Numbered from the stretch's first letter, positions 1 through 8,957 are shown. The stretch is DNA of 64,000 bases from Alcanivorax sp. S6407 (GCF_023016115.1 NZ_JALKBH010000004.1:1-64000); one strand, 5' to 3'. Numbers and translations: made by a program. Notes: generated by a model not told the origin, from the letters alone.

Positions 1-138
1 TCATACCGACTGAACACCAGTGTCCTGGAAGGGGTAAACAACAAGATCAAGGTCATCAAGCGAATGGCTTATGGATACCGGGATAGCGACTACTTCTTCC
101 TGAAGATCAAAGCCGCTTTTCCCGGAAATCCGCGATGA
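1..138 (+). CDS. ISL3-like transposase, C-terminal remnant (cut by window edge)
   Basis: The frame open from base 1 to the TGA at 136-138 encodes the last 45 residues of a protein. It contains VNNKIKVIKRMAYGYRD followed by YFFLKIKAAFPG, the usual C-terminal signature of ISL3-family (IS204/IS1001/IS1165 type) DDE transposases, which move insertion sequences by cut-and-paste. The start lies outside the window, so I cannot tell whether the element is intact. The stop codon sits inside a perfect hairpin that probably marks the end of the transcript or of the element. Confidence 0.75.
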   Translation, partial: SYRLNTSVLEGVNNKIKVIKRMAYGYRDSDYFFLKIKAAFPGNPR

Positions 139-162
139 ACCATAAAAAAGGGTTCATCGCGG
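130..162 (+). terminator. 12-bp perfect hairpin over the transposase stop codon
   Basis: The arms at 130-141 and 151-162 are perfect 12-bp inverted copies around a 9-nt A-rich loop. The left arm contains the TGA of the transposase. There is no clear U-tract, so this may be a terminator or part of the insertion sequence end. Confidence 0.45.
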
Positions 163-246
163 GTTTGCGGGAATCTTCTGCTCCAGCGATTTACTCCGCC
201 CTCAGCGAGCTCTGTGCCCTCTGTGCTAAATCCGCTTTTGATCTTT

Positions 247-280
247 GCGTGCCGCATGTTGCGTGAAGCGTGTTGCAGCC
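247..280. repeat. Heptamer array, GCGTG family
   Basis: Degenerate 7-nt units of the form gcgtgaa/gcgtgtt run through this stretch between the transposase remnant and dnaJ. The same family recurs at 8339-8370, 19948-19975, 20211-20236, 29923-29958 and 30024-30056. The rest of 139-292 holds no gene that I can support. Confidence 0.55.
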
Positions 281-292
281 GCAGAGCGGCCC

Positions 293-329
293 CAAAAAAA
301 ACGGAGCAGGTGTTGCCTGCTCCGTTTTT
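293..329 (-). terminator. Rho-independent terminator of the dnaJ transcript
   Basis: A 10-bp stem (301-310 with 316-325, loop 311-315) is followed, on the minus strand, by a run of U residues encoded by the A-tract at 293-301. It lies 24 bases past the dnaJ stop. Confidence 0.85.
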
Positions 330-352
330 CAAATGCCGCTAAACGGCTCAGC

Positions 353-1480
353 TTATTTGGTATCAAAGAAGCGTTTTACGCCTTCGAACCAGCTGCTCTT
401 TTTCGGGTTGTGGCGGTCGCCGCCGTTTTCCAGGGAATCCTGAAACTTGCGCAGCAGATCTTTCTGCTCGCCGGACAGCTTCACCGGAGTTTCCACTACC
501 ACCTTGCAGAGCAGATCACCGGTGGCACCACCGCGCACGGACTTCACACCCTTGCCACGCAGACGGAACATCTTGCCGGTCTGGGTTTCCGCCGGCACTT
601 TCAGCTTCACCTTGCCGCTGAGAGTGGGCACATCCAGTTCACCACCGAGGGTGGCATCCACAAAGCTGATCGGCACTTCGCAATACAGGTTAGTGCCGTC
701 GCGCTGGAAGATGTCGTGCTCACGCACCGCCACCTGCACGTACAGGTCACCGGACGGCGCGCCGTGCATGCCGGCTTCACCCTCACCCGCCAGACGAATG
801 CGGTCACCGGTATCCACGCCCGCCGGGATCTTCACCGACAGGGTCTTGGTGTTTTGCACCCGGCCCTGACCGCCACAGCTGCCACAGGGATCTTCGATGA
901 TCTGGCCTTCACCCTTACAGGTAGGACAGGCCTGCTGCACGGTAAAGAAACCCTGCTGCATGCGCACCTGACCAGCGCCACCACAGGTGGAACAGGTCAC
1001 CGGCTGAGAGCCTTCTTTGGCGCCCGAGCCATGACAGGTCTCGCAGCTTTCCCAGGTGGGAACACGGATCTTTTCTTCGCAACCGCGTACCGCCTGCTCC
1101 AGGGTCAGCTCCAGGGTGTAACGCAGGTCCGCGCCGCGGGCCGGGCCACGACGGCCACCGCCACCACCACCGAAGATGTCACCGAAAATATCGCCGAAGA
1201 TGTCACCAAAGCCGCCTGCACCAGCACCGCCACCGAAGCCGCCCTGACCCTGACCGTTTACGCCGGCATGGCCGAACTGGTCGTAGGCCGCGCGCTTCTG
1301 CTCATCGGACAGGACTTCGTAGGCTTCCTTGGCTTCCTTGAATTTGGCCAACGCCTCTTCGTCATCCGGATTACGGTCCGGATGGTATTTCATCGCCAGA
1401 CGGCGATAGGCCTTTTTCAGGTCCTGCTGACTGGCGTCTTTCGCCGCCCCCAGCACTTCATAGTAATCACGTTTGGACAT
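353..1480 (-). CDS. dnaJ: Molecular chaperone DnaJ (Hsp40)
   Basis: This cytoplasmic co-chaperone delivers unfolded clients to DnaK and stimulates its ATPase. The 375-residue protein has an N-terminal J domain with the HPD tripeptide (in YHPDRNP), a Gly/Phe-rich linker, and four CxxCxGxG zinc motifs ([32 protein letters not shown]) before the substrate-binding C-terminus. I start at the ATG giving [11 protein letters not shown], the conserved beginning. A TTG two codons upstream would add only two residues. It is last in the grpE-dnaK-dnaJ order, 100 bp after dnaK, and is probably cotranscribed from the dnaK heat-shock promoter. A strong terminator follows. Confidence 0.98.
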   Translation of the reverse strand: MSKRDYYEVLGAAKDASQQDLKKAYRRLAMKYHPDRNPDDEEALAKFKEAKEAYEVLSDEQKRAAYDQFGHAGVNGQGQGGFGGGAGAGGFGDIFGDIFGDIFGGGGGGRRGPARGADLRYTLELTLEQAVRGCEEKIRVPTWESCETCHGSGAKEGSQPVTCSTCGGAGQVRMQQGFFTVQQACPTCKGEGQIIEDPCGSCGGQGRVQNTKTLSVKIPAGVDTGDRIRLAGEGEAGMHGAPSGDLYVQVAVREHDIFQRDGTNLYCEVPISFVDATLGGELDVPTLSGKVKLKVPAETQTGKMFRLRGKGVKSVRGGATGDLLCKVVVETPVKLSGEQKDLLRKFQDSLENGGDRHNPKKSSWFEGVKRFFDTK

Positions 1481-1501
1481 AATCAAGCCTTTGGCTTAAC
1501 C

Positions 1502-1577
1502 AGACGCTGAACGCCGGAGGCCAGCCGCGAAACCCGCAAGGGTTTCACGTCCAGCATCCGGCGTCAGGCGTCAGGCT
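1502..1577. repeat. Heptamer array, GACGCCT family, between dnaK and dnaJ
   Basis: Read on the minus strand, the bases right after the dnaK TAA run as gcctgac, gcctgac, gccggat, gctggac. A diverged inverted partner lies at 1502-1521, with a small gaaaccc/gggtttc hairpin between. The same family occurs at 13067-13086, 40245-40332 and 53357-53380. Confidence 0.6.
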
Positions 1578-1580
1578 TAC

Positions 1581-3503
1581 TTACTTCTTCTTGTCGTCGT
1601 CGACTTCTTCGAACTCGGCGTCAACAACGTCGTCACCTGCGGCCTGCTCGCCTTCGGCACCGGCGGCACCTTCAGCCTGCTGGGCCTGTTCGGCGTAGAG
1701 CTTCTGGGCCAGCGGCGCAGACACTTCAGACAGCGCCTTGATCTTGGCTTCGATGTCGTCCTTGTCGCTGCCCTTGGCCGCTTCTTCCAGCTCGTTCACG
1801 GCCTTGGTGATGGACTCTTTCTCTTCGTCGGTGGCCTTGTCGCCAGCTTCGTCGAGGGTCTTGCGAGTCGCGTGCACCAGGTGATCGGCCTGGTTGCGGG
1901 TCTGCACCAGCTCTTCGAACTTCTTGTCTTCGTCCGCGTGAGCTTCGGCATCCGCCACCATTTGATCGATCTCTTCATCGGACAGACCGGAAGAGGCCTT
2001 GATCTGGATGGACTGCTCTTTGCCAGTGGCCTTGTCTTTCGCGCTCACGTGCAGGATACCGTTGGCGTCGATGTCGAAGGTCACTTCGATCTGCGGCATG
2101 CCACGGGGTGCCGGCGGAATGTCTTCCAGGTTGAACTGACCCAGAGACTTATTCTGGCCGGCCTGCTTACGCTCACCCTGCAGTACGTGCACGGTTACCG
2201 CGGTCTGGTTGTCGTCCGCGGTGGAGAACACCTGCGACGCATTGGTCGGGATGGTGGTGTTCTTCTCGATCAGCGGAGTCATCACGCCACCCATGGTTTC
2301 GATACCCAGGGTCAGCGGGGTCACGTCCAGCAGCAGTACGTCTTTCACGTCACCGCTCAGTACCGCACCCTGAATCGCTGCACCCATGGCAACCGCTTCG
2401 TCGGGGTTCACGTCCTTGCGCGGCTCTTTGCCGAAGAACTCGGATACCTTGGTCTGCACCATCGGCATACGGGTCTGACCACCCACCAGGATCACGTCGG
2501 TGATGTCAGAAGCGCTCACGCCGGCATCTTTCAGCGCCGTCTTGCAGGGCTCCAGGGAGCGGGTTACCAGATCACCTACCAGGGACTCGAGCTTGGCACG
2601 GGTCACTTTCACGACCAGGTGCTTGGGACCGGTGGCGTCTGCAGTGATGTACGGCAGGTTCACTTCAGTCTGCTCGCTGGAGGACAGCTCGATCTTGGCT
2701 TTTTCAGCAGCTTCTTTCAGACGCTGCATGGCCAGCGGGTCGCCGCCCAGGTCGATACCGGAATCCGCCTTGAACTGATCCGCCAGGAAGTTGATCAGGG
2801 CCAGGTCGAAATCTTCACCACCCAGGAAGGTGTCACCGTTGGTGGCCAGCACTTCAAACTGGTGCTCGCCGTCCACTTCGGCAATCTCGATGATGGAGAT
2901 ATCGAAGGTACCACCACCCAGATCGTAGACCGCGATGGTGCGATCGCCGCCCTTCTTGTCCATGCCGTAGGCCAGGGCCGCAGCAGTGGGCTCGTTGATG
3001 ATACGCTTCACGTCCAGACCGGCGATGCGACCGGCATCCTTGGTGGCCTGACGCTGGGAATCGTTGAAGTAAGCCGGCACGGTGATAACGGCCTCGGTGA
3101 CAGTCTCACCCAGGTAATCTTCCGCGGTCTTCTTCATCTTCTTCAGCACCTGCGCAGAGATCTGCGGCGGCGCCATCTTCTCGCCCTTCACTTCTACCCA
3201 GGCGTCACCGTTGTCGGCCTTGGCAATCTTGTAGGGCACCATCTTGATGTCTTTCTGAACCACGTCATCTTCAAAACGACGACCGATCAGACGCTTCACC
3301 GCGTACAGGGTGTTTTCCGGGTTGGTCACCGCCTGACGCTTGGCAGCCTGACCGACCAGGGTTTCCTTGTCGTCGGTGTACGCGATGATGGAAGGCGTAG
3401 TACGGGCGCCTTCGCTGTTTTCAATGACTTTAGCCTTGTCACCTTCGAGTACAGCCACACAGCTGTTGGTTGTACCCAGGTCGATACCGATGATCTTACC
3501 CAT
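1581..3503 (-). CDS. dnaK: Molecular chaperone DnaK (Hsp70)
   Basis: This is an ATP-dependent chaperone that folds and refolds proteins with DnaJ and GrpE. At 640 residues it is full length. It opens with the phosphate-binding segment [14 protein letters not shown], keeps [11 protein letters not shown] and the linker-proximal [12 protein letters not shown], and ends in an acidic tail with [13 protein letters not shown]. The ATG is preceded by a purine-rich ribosome site. Upstream lies a good sigma-32 promoter. I see no CIRCE element (TTAGCACTC-N9-GAGTGCTAA) in front of it, although the HrcA gene sits two genes away. Confidence 0.99.
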   Translation of the reverse strand: MGKIIGIDLGTTNSCVAVLEGDKAKVIENSEGARTTPSIIAYTDDKETLVGQAAKRQAVTNPENTLYAVKRLIGRRFEDDVVQKDIKMVPYKIAKADNGDAWVEVKGEKMAPPQISAQVLKKMKKTAEDYLGETVTEAVITVPAYFNDSQRQATKDAGRIAGLDVKRIINEPTAAALAYGMDKKGGDRTIAVYDLGGGTFDISIIEIAEVDGEHQFEVLATNGDTFLGGEDFDLALINFLADQFKADSGIDLGGDPLAMQRLKEAAEKAKIELSSSEQTEVNLPYITADATGPKHLVVKVTRAKLESLVGDLVTRSLEPCKTALKDAGVSASDITDVILVGGQTRMPMVQTKVSEFFGKEPRKDVNPDEAVAMGAAIQGAVLSGDVKDVLLLDVTPLTLGIETMGGVMTPLIEKNTTIPTNASQVFSTADDNQTAVTVHVLQGERKQAGQNKSLGQFNLEDIPPAPRGMPQIEVTFDIDANGILHVSAKDKATGKEQSIQIKASSGLSDEEIDQMVADAEAHADEDKKFEELVQTRNQADHLVHATRKTLDEAGDKATDEEKESITKAVNELEEAAKGSDKDDIEAKIKALSEVSAPLAQKLYAEQAQQAEGAAGAEGEQAAGDDVVDAEFEEVDDDKKK

Positions 3504-3581
3504 ATCTCTCTTTCTCCTTCACACCACCCGAACCCCTGTCGGCGATTCGGTCAGTTGAACTTGTTAACGCTACTGGCACCT

Positions 3582-3609
3582 ATATGGCGGTGTTTCATAC
3601 CGATTCAAG
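3582..3609 (-). promoter_or_regulatory. Sigma-32 heat-shock promoter of dnaK
   Basis: On the minus strand CTTGAA (3604-3609) and CGCCATAT (3582-3589) are separated by 14 nt. The RpoH consensus is CTTGAA and CCCCATNT. Spacing and distance to the dnaK start (about 80 nt) fit. Confidence 0.75.
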
Positions 3610-3647
3610 GGCCCTTCACGCTTTTTTCGCGATTTCCCTGAATGCCT

Positions 3648-4220
3648 TTACGGCGCCTTGCTGACCACCACCCGTGCCGGGCGGATCAGACGGCCATTGA
3701 GCTGGTAACCCTTCTCGAGCACATCGATCACGGTGTTCGGGTCCACGTTGGGCACCGGCACCATGGTCATGGCTTCGTGCAGCTCGGGATTGAAAGGCTC
3801 ATCACTGGGGCTGATCTGCTCCAGGTTGTACTTGCCGAACACGTCCATCAGGGATTTCAGCGTCAGCTCGATACCTTCGCGGGCCCCATTCAGCGCCTCG
3901 TCGTCGGCATCCAGCGCACCCAGCCCCCGCTCAAGATTGTCCGCCACGCTCAGCAGATCGCCAGCGAACTTCTCCAGGGCAAACTTGTGGGCGTGCTGCA
4001 CATCGCGTTCGGCACGGCGTCGCACATTCTGGATCTCGGCCTGGGCACGGATATCCGCTTCGCCCAGCGCCTTCTTCACGGTCGCCAGTTCGGCTTCCAG
4101 CGCAGCCAGCTTCTCTTCCGCCGTCGGCTCAGCCTGCCCGGCTTCTGCCGCGGCCTGCTGTTCTTCCACCGTCTCTACCTGCGGCTCGGCGTTGTTCTGG
4201 TCTTTTTCCTGCTCACTCAT
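3648..4220 (-). CDS. grpE: Nucleotide exchange factor GrpE
   Basis: GrpE opens DnaK to release ADP and resets the chaperone cycle. The 190-residue product has an acidic Glu/Gln-rich N-terminus, a long coiled coil (about residues 30-120, containing [14 protein letters not shown] and [11 protein letters not shown]) and a C-terminal beta-wing with [11 protein letters not shown] and the closing [12 protein letters not shown] start at MSEQEKDQ. The frame stays open far upstream, but that extension crosses the repeats and the promoter and is not conserved GrpE sequence. It is 144 bp ahead of dnaK, with its own sigma-32 promoter. Confidence 0.98.
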   Translation of the reverse strand: MSEQEKDQNNAEPQVETVEEQQAAAEAGQAEPTAEEKLAALEAELATVKKALGEADIRAQAEIQNVRRRAERDVQHAHKFALEKFAGDLLSVADNLERGLGALDADDEALNGAREGIELTLKSLMDVFGKYNLEQISPSDEPFNPELHEAMTMVPVPNVDPNTVIDVLEKGYQLNGRLIRPARVVVSKAP

Positions 4221-4270
4221 TCTTCCACTCCACATCCCAATCCGGGCTTTTATCAGGAAAGCGGGCAAAG

Positions 4271-4298
4271 ATATGGGAACTGATGGTGGGGATTCAAG
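4271..4298 (-). promoter_or_regulatory. Sigma-32 heat-shock promoter of grpE
   Basis: On the minus strand CTTGAA (4293-4298) and TCCCATAT (4271-4278) are 14 nt apart. This is the same architecture and the same spacer length as at dnaK, about 50 nt upstream of the grpE start. Confidence 0.75.
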
Positions 4299-4311
4299 GG
4301 GGGCTTGGGGG

Positions 4312-4343
4312 CAGTTAACAGTTAATAGTGAATAGTTAACAGC
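4312..4343 (+). repeat. Heptamer array, CAGTTAA family
   Basis: The units cagttaa, cagttaa, tagtgaa, tagttaa follow in exact 7-nt steps. A diverged inverted partner (4620-4642) abuts the hrcA stop codon, so the pair brackets the hrcA-grpE spacer. Other copies are at 8025-8055, 38552-38584, 47383-47412, 47514-47548 and 54487-54512. Confidence 0.75.
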
Positions 4344-4408
4344 GGCGCGGGTGGGGTTGGTGGGAGCTGGGACGGCGCTGGCCGCGTTCAGACGGCTATC
4401 ATCGCTTC

Positions 4409-4597
4409 CTGTGGGAGCTTGCCTGCAAGCGATGACCCTCCGGCCCTTGCCCGTAGCAGACCATGCTGTAGGAGCGGTGGTTCCACCGCGATTTCTGGCT
4501 TTCGGGATGGATCGCGGTCGAACGACCGCTCCTACAACGCCTCCTGCCGCAGGAGCCAGCCTGATGGCCATAATCGCTTGCAGGCAAGCTCCCACAG
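4409..4597. repeat. Nested REP/BIME-like palindrome in the hrcA-grpE spacer
   Basis: The outer arms 4409-4433 and 4573-4597 are perfect 25-bp inverted copies (core GGGAGCTTGCCTGCAAGCG). Inside, 4468-4492 and 4511-4535 form a second, slightly mismatched 25-bp pair (core GGAGCGGTGGTTCCACCGCG), and each arm is itself palindromic. Related single units occur in most other long spacers of the window. No gene is supported in 4344-4638. Confidence 0.85.
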
Positions 4598-4638
4598 AGC
4601 CTTCGGCACAGGCAGCTAGCTCTCAACTGTCAACTGAA

Positions 4639-5688
4639 TCACAGCTGGGTGAGGGCCGCCGAGAGGATCTTGGCGGTGATATCCACGGTGGGGATCACCT
4701 TCTCGTAGTCCATTCTTGTCGGGCCGACGACGGCGAGGACACCCATGGGGCCGTTGTCGGCGCGGTAGGGAGCCGAGATCAGGGAGTAGTCCTCAAAGGG
4801 ACGGAAGCCAGATTCGCGGCCGATGAAGATCTGCACCCCGTCCGCCTTCATGGATCGCTCCAGCAGATGCAGGATATCGCGCTTGTGATTGAAGGCTTCG
4901 AACAAGTCACGGAGCTGGCCGAGATTCTCCGCCTCGGCGGTCTGGATCAGATTGGATTCACCAGACACCACATAATCGGAGTCCGATTGCTCGGTACGCA
5001 GCGCCTTGTCCGCCACCGCCACCGCGGTCTGCATCAGCGCGTCCATGTGCTGCCGGTCGGCATTCATGGTCTCCAGCAGGCCATCGCAGATGCTGTTCAG
5101 GTCGCAACCGGCATAGGTGTGATTGATGTAGTTGGCCGCCTGACGCAGCTCTGCTTCATCGTAATCCCGGTCGGTATGAATGATGCGGTTCTGCACCTCG
5201 GAACGGTTCACCACCAGCACCACCAGCACCCGCTTGCCCGACAACGGCAGGAATTCCACCTGCCGCAGGGTGGTCACCTCGCGGCGCGGCACCGCCACCA
5301 GCCCGGCCATGCGGGTCAGCTCCGCCAGGGTTCTGGAGGCCTGGGAAATCAGCTCCTGGGGGGACTGCTCCGGCGCCAACAGCTGATTCAGCTCGCGCTT
5401 GAGATCCTTGTGATCCGGGCGCTCCATCACGCTGGAGGCGAGCAGGGAATCCACATACATGCGGTAGCCCAGCTCGGTGGGAATACGCCCTGCAGAGGTG
5501 TGCGGGCTGGCCAGAATCCCCAGATCCTCCAGCTCCGCCATGATGTTGCGGATGGTGGCCGGACTCACCTGCAGGCCACTGCCGGTGGCCAGGGTTTTCG
5601 AGCCCACCGGCTGCCCGTCGCGGATATGCCGCTCCACCAGCGTCATCAGCAGGCGTTGTTTGCGTTCGTTGAGATCCAGCTTGGTCAT
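4639..5688 (-). CDS. hrcA: Heat-inducible transcription repressor HrcA
   Basis: HrcA represses chaperone genes by binding CIRCE operators and is itself folded by GroEL. The 349-residue protein begins with the winged-helix domain (LNERKQRLLMTLVERHIRDGQPVGSK at about residues 5-30, then SPATIRNIMAELEDLG) and continues into the GAF-like dimerization region ending in ITAKILSAALTQL. It lies upstream of grpE in the same direction, but a 418-bp repeat-filled gap separates them. A TATAAT box lies about 40 nt before the start. No CIRCE is visible in this window, so its targets (probably groESL) lie elsewhere. Confidence 0.96.
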   Translation of the reverse strand: MTKLDLNERKQRLLMTLVERHIRDGQPVGSKTLATGSGLQVSPATIRNIMAELEDLGILASPHTSAGRIPTELGYRMYVDSLLASSVMERPDHKDLKRELNQLLAPEQSPQELISQASRTLAELTRMAGLVAVPRREVTTLRQVEFLPLSGKRVLVVLVVNRSEVQNRIIHTDRDYDEAELRQAANYINHTYAGCDLNSICDGLLETMNADRQHMDALMQTAVAVADKALRTEQSDSDYVVSGESNLIQTAEAENLGQLRDLFEAFNHKRDILHLLERSMKADGVQIFIGRESGFRPFEDYSLISAPYRADNGPMGVLAVVGPTRMDYEKVIPTVDITAKILSAALTQL

Positions 5689-5812
5689 AGTTATCTATAT
5701 GTACCAGAAAATGGCCCCGTCATTATATAAAATTCCCGGGGGCTTACACTGACGCCCCGAATCCCCTAAGATTGGCACAACTGCCCATATGAACAGTAAC
5801 AAGGATGTTTCA

Positions 5813-6322
5813 ATGAAGGACTACACCAACCCGTATCAGACGCCAAGCGCGCAACCCTCCCCCGGGGCAGATAGCACAGCTGCACTGGCTGGACGCTGGC
5901 AACGGCTGGCCGGCGCCATTATCGACGGCCTGATCTCCCTGGCTATTATCGGCCCCATGCTCTATTTCAGCGGCGCCTGGGCCAACATGATGGAGACCGG
6001 CACCCTGGATCTGGTCGGCACCCTCACCTGGTTCATCATCGGTGAAGTGGTCTTCCTCGCGGTGCAGGGCTACTTGCTGTTCAATCGCCAGCAGACCATT
6101 GGTAAATGGCTGCTGAACATGAAGATCATCGGCGTGGAGAAAGACGATGTTCCCGCCGGCAAGCTCTACGGGATGCGCTACTTGCTAATGCATGTACTTT
6201 CCCAGATCCCGATCATCAACCTGGTGATGATCATCGACCCGCTGCTGATCTTCCGCAAGGACAAGCGCTGCCTGCATGACCTGCTGGCAGGCACCCGGGT
6301 CATTGAGGCCCCCCAAAGCTAA
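5813..6322 (+). CDS. RDD-family membrane protein
   Basis: This is a small integral inner-membrane protein of 169 residues. It has a Pro/Gln-rich cytoplasmic N-terminus, then AGRWQRLAGAIIDGLISLAI, the Arg-Asp region that names the RDD family, then two further hydrophobic segments and RKDKRCLHDLLAGTRVI near the end. The role of the family is not settled; some members relate to ion or solute exchange. I take the ATG at 5813, which has AAGGA 8 nt upstream, rather than the ATG at 5789, which has none. It is divergent from hrcA and 30 bp ahead of recN, possibly in one transcript. Confidence 0.85.
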   Translation: MKDYTNPYQTPSAQPSPGADSTAALAGRWQRLAGAIIDGLISLAIIGPMLYFSGAWANMMETGTLDLVGTLTWFIIGEVVFLAVQGYLLFNRQQTIGKWLLNMKIIGVEKDDVPAGKLYGMRYLLMHVLSQIPIINLVMIIDPLLIFRKDKRCLHDLLAGTRVIEAPQS

Positions 6323-6352
6323 TTCGAGATCGCCCGTTCCGGAGACAACACT

Positions 6353-8020
6353 ATGCTGACACATCTGAGCGTTCGTCATTTTGCCACCGTGGACCAGCTG
6401 GAGCTGGAACCGGAGAACGGGCTCACCTGCATCAGCGGGGAAACCGGCGCGGGTAAATCCGTGATCATCGACGCTCTCGGTCTGACCCTGGGGGACCGCG
6501 CAGATTCCACCGTGGTTCGCCATGGTCACGACCGCGCCGAGGTCCTCGCCACCTTTGATGTCAGCGATAACCCCGCCGCCCAGCAATGGCTCGCCGAGCG
6601 CGAGCTGGACGATGACAACCAGTGCCTGCTGCGCCGCACCGTGCGCGCCGATGGCCGCTCCCGCGCCTACATCAATGGCACCCCCACCCCGCTGGCGGAA
6701 GTGCGCGAATTGGGCGAGCGACTGATCAGCATCCACAGCCAGCATGAGCACCAGGCTCTTTTGAAGAAAGAAGCCCACCGCCAGCTGCTGGACAACTATG
6801 CCGATGCCCGCGAACTGGCTGCCACCGTGCGCGAACACTGGCGCGCCTGGCAGAAGGCCCGTCGCGCCCATGACACGGCCCTGAATCAGGCCCGCGAACA
6901 GAATGAAAGGGAAGAACTGCTGCGCTTCCAGCTGGAAGAGCTGGACGCCCTCGCCCTTCAGGAAGGCGAACTGGCCGAGCTGGAACAGGAACAACAACGC
7001 CTGGCCAACGCCGACAGCCTGATCCGCATCTGCCAGCAATCCCTCAATGCCCTGTATGAAGGGGACGATGGCACCTGCAACGATCACCTCAGCCAGGTCA
7101 GCCAGTGGCTGGACGATGCCCGCCGCCAGGACGATGGCCTGGGCAGCGTGGCCGACGCGGTGGAGTCCGCCCGCCTGCAGGTGGAAGCCGCCGCCGAAGA
7201 TCTGCGACATTATCTGGAGCGACTGGATCTGGATCCGGAGCGCCTCAGCCTGGTGGAAGACCGCCTGAGCCAGTGCTACACCCTGGCACGTAAATACCGT
7301 ATTCGCCCGGAAGAACTGGTGGAACACCACCACAACCTGCTCAACGAATCCGAAGCCCTGGGCAATGTGGATGCGCATCTGCACGCCCTCGCCGAAGCAG
7401 AAAGCGCCGCCGAAAAGCAGTACATGGACAGCGCCCTGAAACTCGGCAAGGCCCGCCGCAAGGCCGGCAAGACGCTCACCCAGCAGGTACAGAAGCAGCT
7501 CACCGCCCTGGGCATGAAGGCCGCCGTCATGGAAGCGCAACTGTCCGACTGCAACCCCGGCGCCGACGGCCTGGAAGAAGTGGAATTCCTGTTCACCGCC
7601 AACCCCGGCCAGCCGCTCAAGGCACTGGGCAAAGTCGCCTCCGGTGGTGAACTGTCCCGGGTCAGCCTGGCCATCCAGGTGATCTGCGCCCGCAATCTCA
7701 CCGTACCCAGCCTGGTGTTCGATGAGGTGGATGTGGGCGTGGGCGGCGGCGTAGCCGAAATCGTTGGCCGCCTGCTGCGCGAACTGGGCAGCCACGCCCA
7801 GGTGCTGTGTATCACCCACCAGCCGCAAGTCGCCAGCCAGGGCCACCAGCACTGGCAGGTGCACAAGATCCAGGGCGACGACACCACCCACACCCGCATC
7901 CACGGCCTGGACGAAGCCGCCCGCATCGAAGAACTGGCCCGCATGCTGGGCGGCGTGGAAATCACCGAATCCACCCGCAACCACGCGCGGGAGATGCTCA
8001 GCAAGGCGCAAGCAGCCTGA
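6353..8020 (+). CDS. recN: DNA repair protein RecN
   Basis: RecN is an SMC-like ATPase that holds broken DNA ends together during recombinational repair. The 555 residues show Walker A GETGAGKS at 29-36, a long antiparallel coiled coil (about 150-370), the signature ASGGELSRVSLA and Walker B LVFDEVDVGVGG, then a His-rich switch region (CITHQPQVASQGHQHW). The start has GGAGA a few bases upstream. RecN next to fur and bamE is conserved in Pseudomonas-like genomes. A heptamer repeat begins four bases after the TGA. Confidence 0.98.
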   Translation: MLTHLSVRHFATVDQLELEPENGLTCISGETGAGKSVIIDALGLTLGDRADSTVVRHGHDRAEVLATFDVSDNPAAQQWLAERELDDDNQCLLRRTVRADGRSRAYINGTPTPLAEVRELGERLISIHSQHEHQALLKKEAHRQLLDNYADARELAATVREHWRAWQKARRAHDTALNQAREQNEREELLRFQLEELDALALQEGELAELEQEQQRLANADSLIRICQQSLNALYEGDDGTCNDHLSQVSQWLDDARRQDDGLGSVADAVESARLQVEAAAEDLRHYLERLDLDPERLSLVEDRLSQCYTLARKYRIRPEELVEHHHNLLNESEALGNVDAHLHALAEAESAAEKQYMDSALKLGKARRKAGKTLTQQVQKQLTALGMKAAVMEAQLSDCNPGADGLEEVEFLFTANPGQPLKALGKVASGGELSRVSLAIQVICARNLTVPSLVFDEVDVGVGGGVAEIVGRLLRELGSHAQVLCITHQPQVASQGHQHWQVHKIQGDDTTHTRIHGLDEAARIEELARMLGGVEITESTRNHAREMLSKAQAA

Positions 8021-8024
8021 AAAG

Positions 8025-8055
8025 CAGTTAATAGTTAACAGTGAATAGTTAATAG
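8025..8055 (+). repeat. Heptamer array, CAGTTAA family, after recN
   Basis: The units cagttaa, tagttaa, cagtgaa, tagttaa begin directly behind the recN stop. The remainder of the spacer (8056-8371) holds GGGAGC/GCTCC palindromic units around 8146-8270 and a gcgtgca/gcgtgaa heptamer array at 8339-8370, and no gene. Confidence 0.75.
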
Positions 8056-8371
8056 CTGCGCGGATAGGGTGGGTGCGAGCAGAGATGCCGTGCCCGCGTT
8101 CAAACGGCGGCCATTAGCCGACTGCTTTCAAGCGAAAGATCGCCAGCAGGCAAGCTCCCACAGCCAGATATCGACTCAAACGCTCTCACCGTAGGAGCCT
8201 TGCTCGCAAGGCGATCATGGCGGGCTTTGCCCGCCAGCACCTATCGTCATGCAAGCATGGACTCCTACAGGGGAGGCTTTTCCGGGAGGAACAGGTGGAG
8301 AAGGGGGAGGACATGCCCACACAACACCCGGGACCCCGCGTGTTGCGTGCAGCATGCTGCGTGAAGCGAGC

Positions 8372-8773
8372 TTACTTCTTCGGCTTCACGTACAGGACCA
8401 GGGAATGGTCCACGATTTCGTAGCCGTGTTCTTCGGCAATGGCGTGCTGGCGCTTCTCGATCACGTCGTCCATGAACTCGACCACCTGACCGGTTTCCAT
8501 GCACACCATGTGATCGTGGTGATCTTCGTCGGCCAGCTCGAATACCGCAGAGCCACCCTCGAAGTTGTGGCGCAGCACCATGCCAGCCTGTTCGAACTGG
8601 GTCAGCACCCGGTAAACGGTCGCCAGGCCCACATCTTCACCCGCATCCATCAGCGACTTGTAGATGTCTTCAGCACTCAGATGGCGCTCTTCCGATTTTT
8701 CCAGCTGTTGCAGGATTTTCACCCGCGGCAGGGTCACTTTGAGGCCCGCCTTTCTGAGATCCTGGTTATCCAA
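8372..8773 (-). CDS. fur: Ferric uptake regulator Fur
   Basis: Fur is an iron-responsive dimeric repressor of iron acquisition genes. The 133-residue protein carries the winged helix (KAGLKVTLPRVKILQQLE, then DVGLATVYRVLTQFEQAG) and the metal-binding HHDHMVC segment. Only one Cys remains where many Fur proteins have CxxC, which is also seen in Pseudomonas-type Fur. No in-frame ATG or GTG exists at the right place. The start appears to be TTG at 8771-8773 with GGAG 8 nt upstream, giving MDNQDLRKAGLKVTLPR. It is divergent from bamE. Confidence 0.97.
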   Translation of the reverse strand: MDNQDLRKAGLKVTLPRVKILQQLEKSEERHLSAEDIYKSLMDAGEDVGLATVYRVLTQFEQAGMVLRHNFEGGSAVFELADEDHHDHMVCMETGQVVEFMDDVIEKRQHAIAEEHGYEIVDHSLVLYVKPKK

Positions 8774-8900
8774 TGCGTATGCTCCGTATGCCAGTCAATG
8801 GCGAAATCAAAAGTCCGGTGAACGCGCCCCCCGCGAGGAAAACACGAACTCTTCGGGCAACGGACTGTCCACTAAAGTGACTAATCCGTCAGTAGGGAAT

Positions 8901-8928
8901 TTGTCATCAGTTCCCAAGCCTGTATTAT
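8901..8928 (+). promoter_or_regulatory. Sigma-70 promoter of bamE
   Basis: TTGTCA (8901-8906) and TATTAT (8923-8928) are separated by 16 nt and lie about 30 nt upstream of the bamE start. Confidence 0.6.
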
Positions 8929-8957
8929 CGCCCGAACACTCAGCGAAGTCGAAAACC

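Noticed and set aside
1481-1486. TTG start two codons upstream of the dnaJ ATG
   Set aside because: The ATG gives the conserved [11 protein letters not shown] start and a normal ribosome-site distance.
245-3641. Long plus-strand frames opposite dnaJ and dnaK
   Set aside because: They are antisense shadows of the two chaperone genes, typical of GC-rich third positions, with no family motifs and no ribosome sites.
4221-4595. N-terminal extension of GrpE
   Set aside because: It crosses the sigma-32 promoter and palindromic repeats. The conserved GrpE start is at 4220 with its own ribosome site.
5689-5812. CIRCE operator near hrcA, and in front of grpE and dnaK
   Set aside because: No TTAGCACTC-N9-GAGTGCTAA or close variant is visible.
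6185-8011. 608-codon minus-strand frame opposite recN
   Set aside because: Antisense of a certain gene; its Gly/His/Gln-rich content is what reversed RecN codons give.
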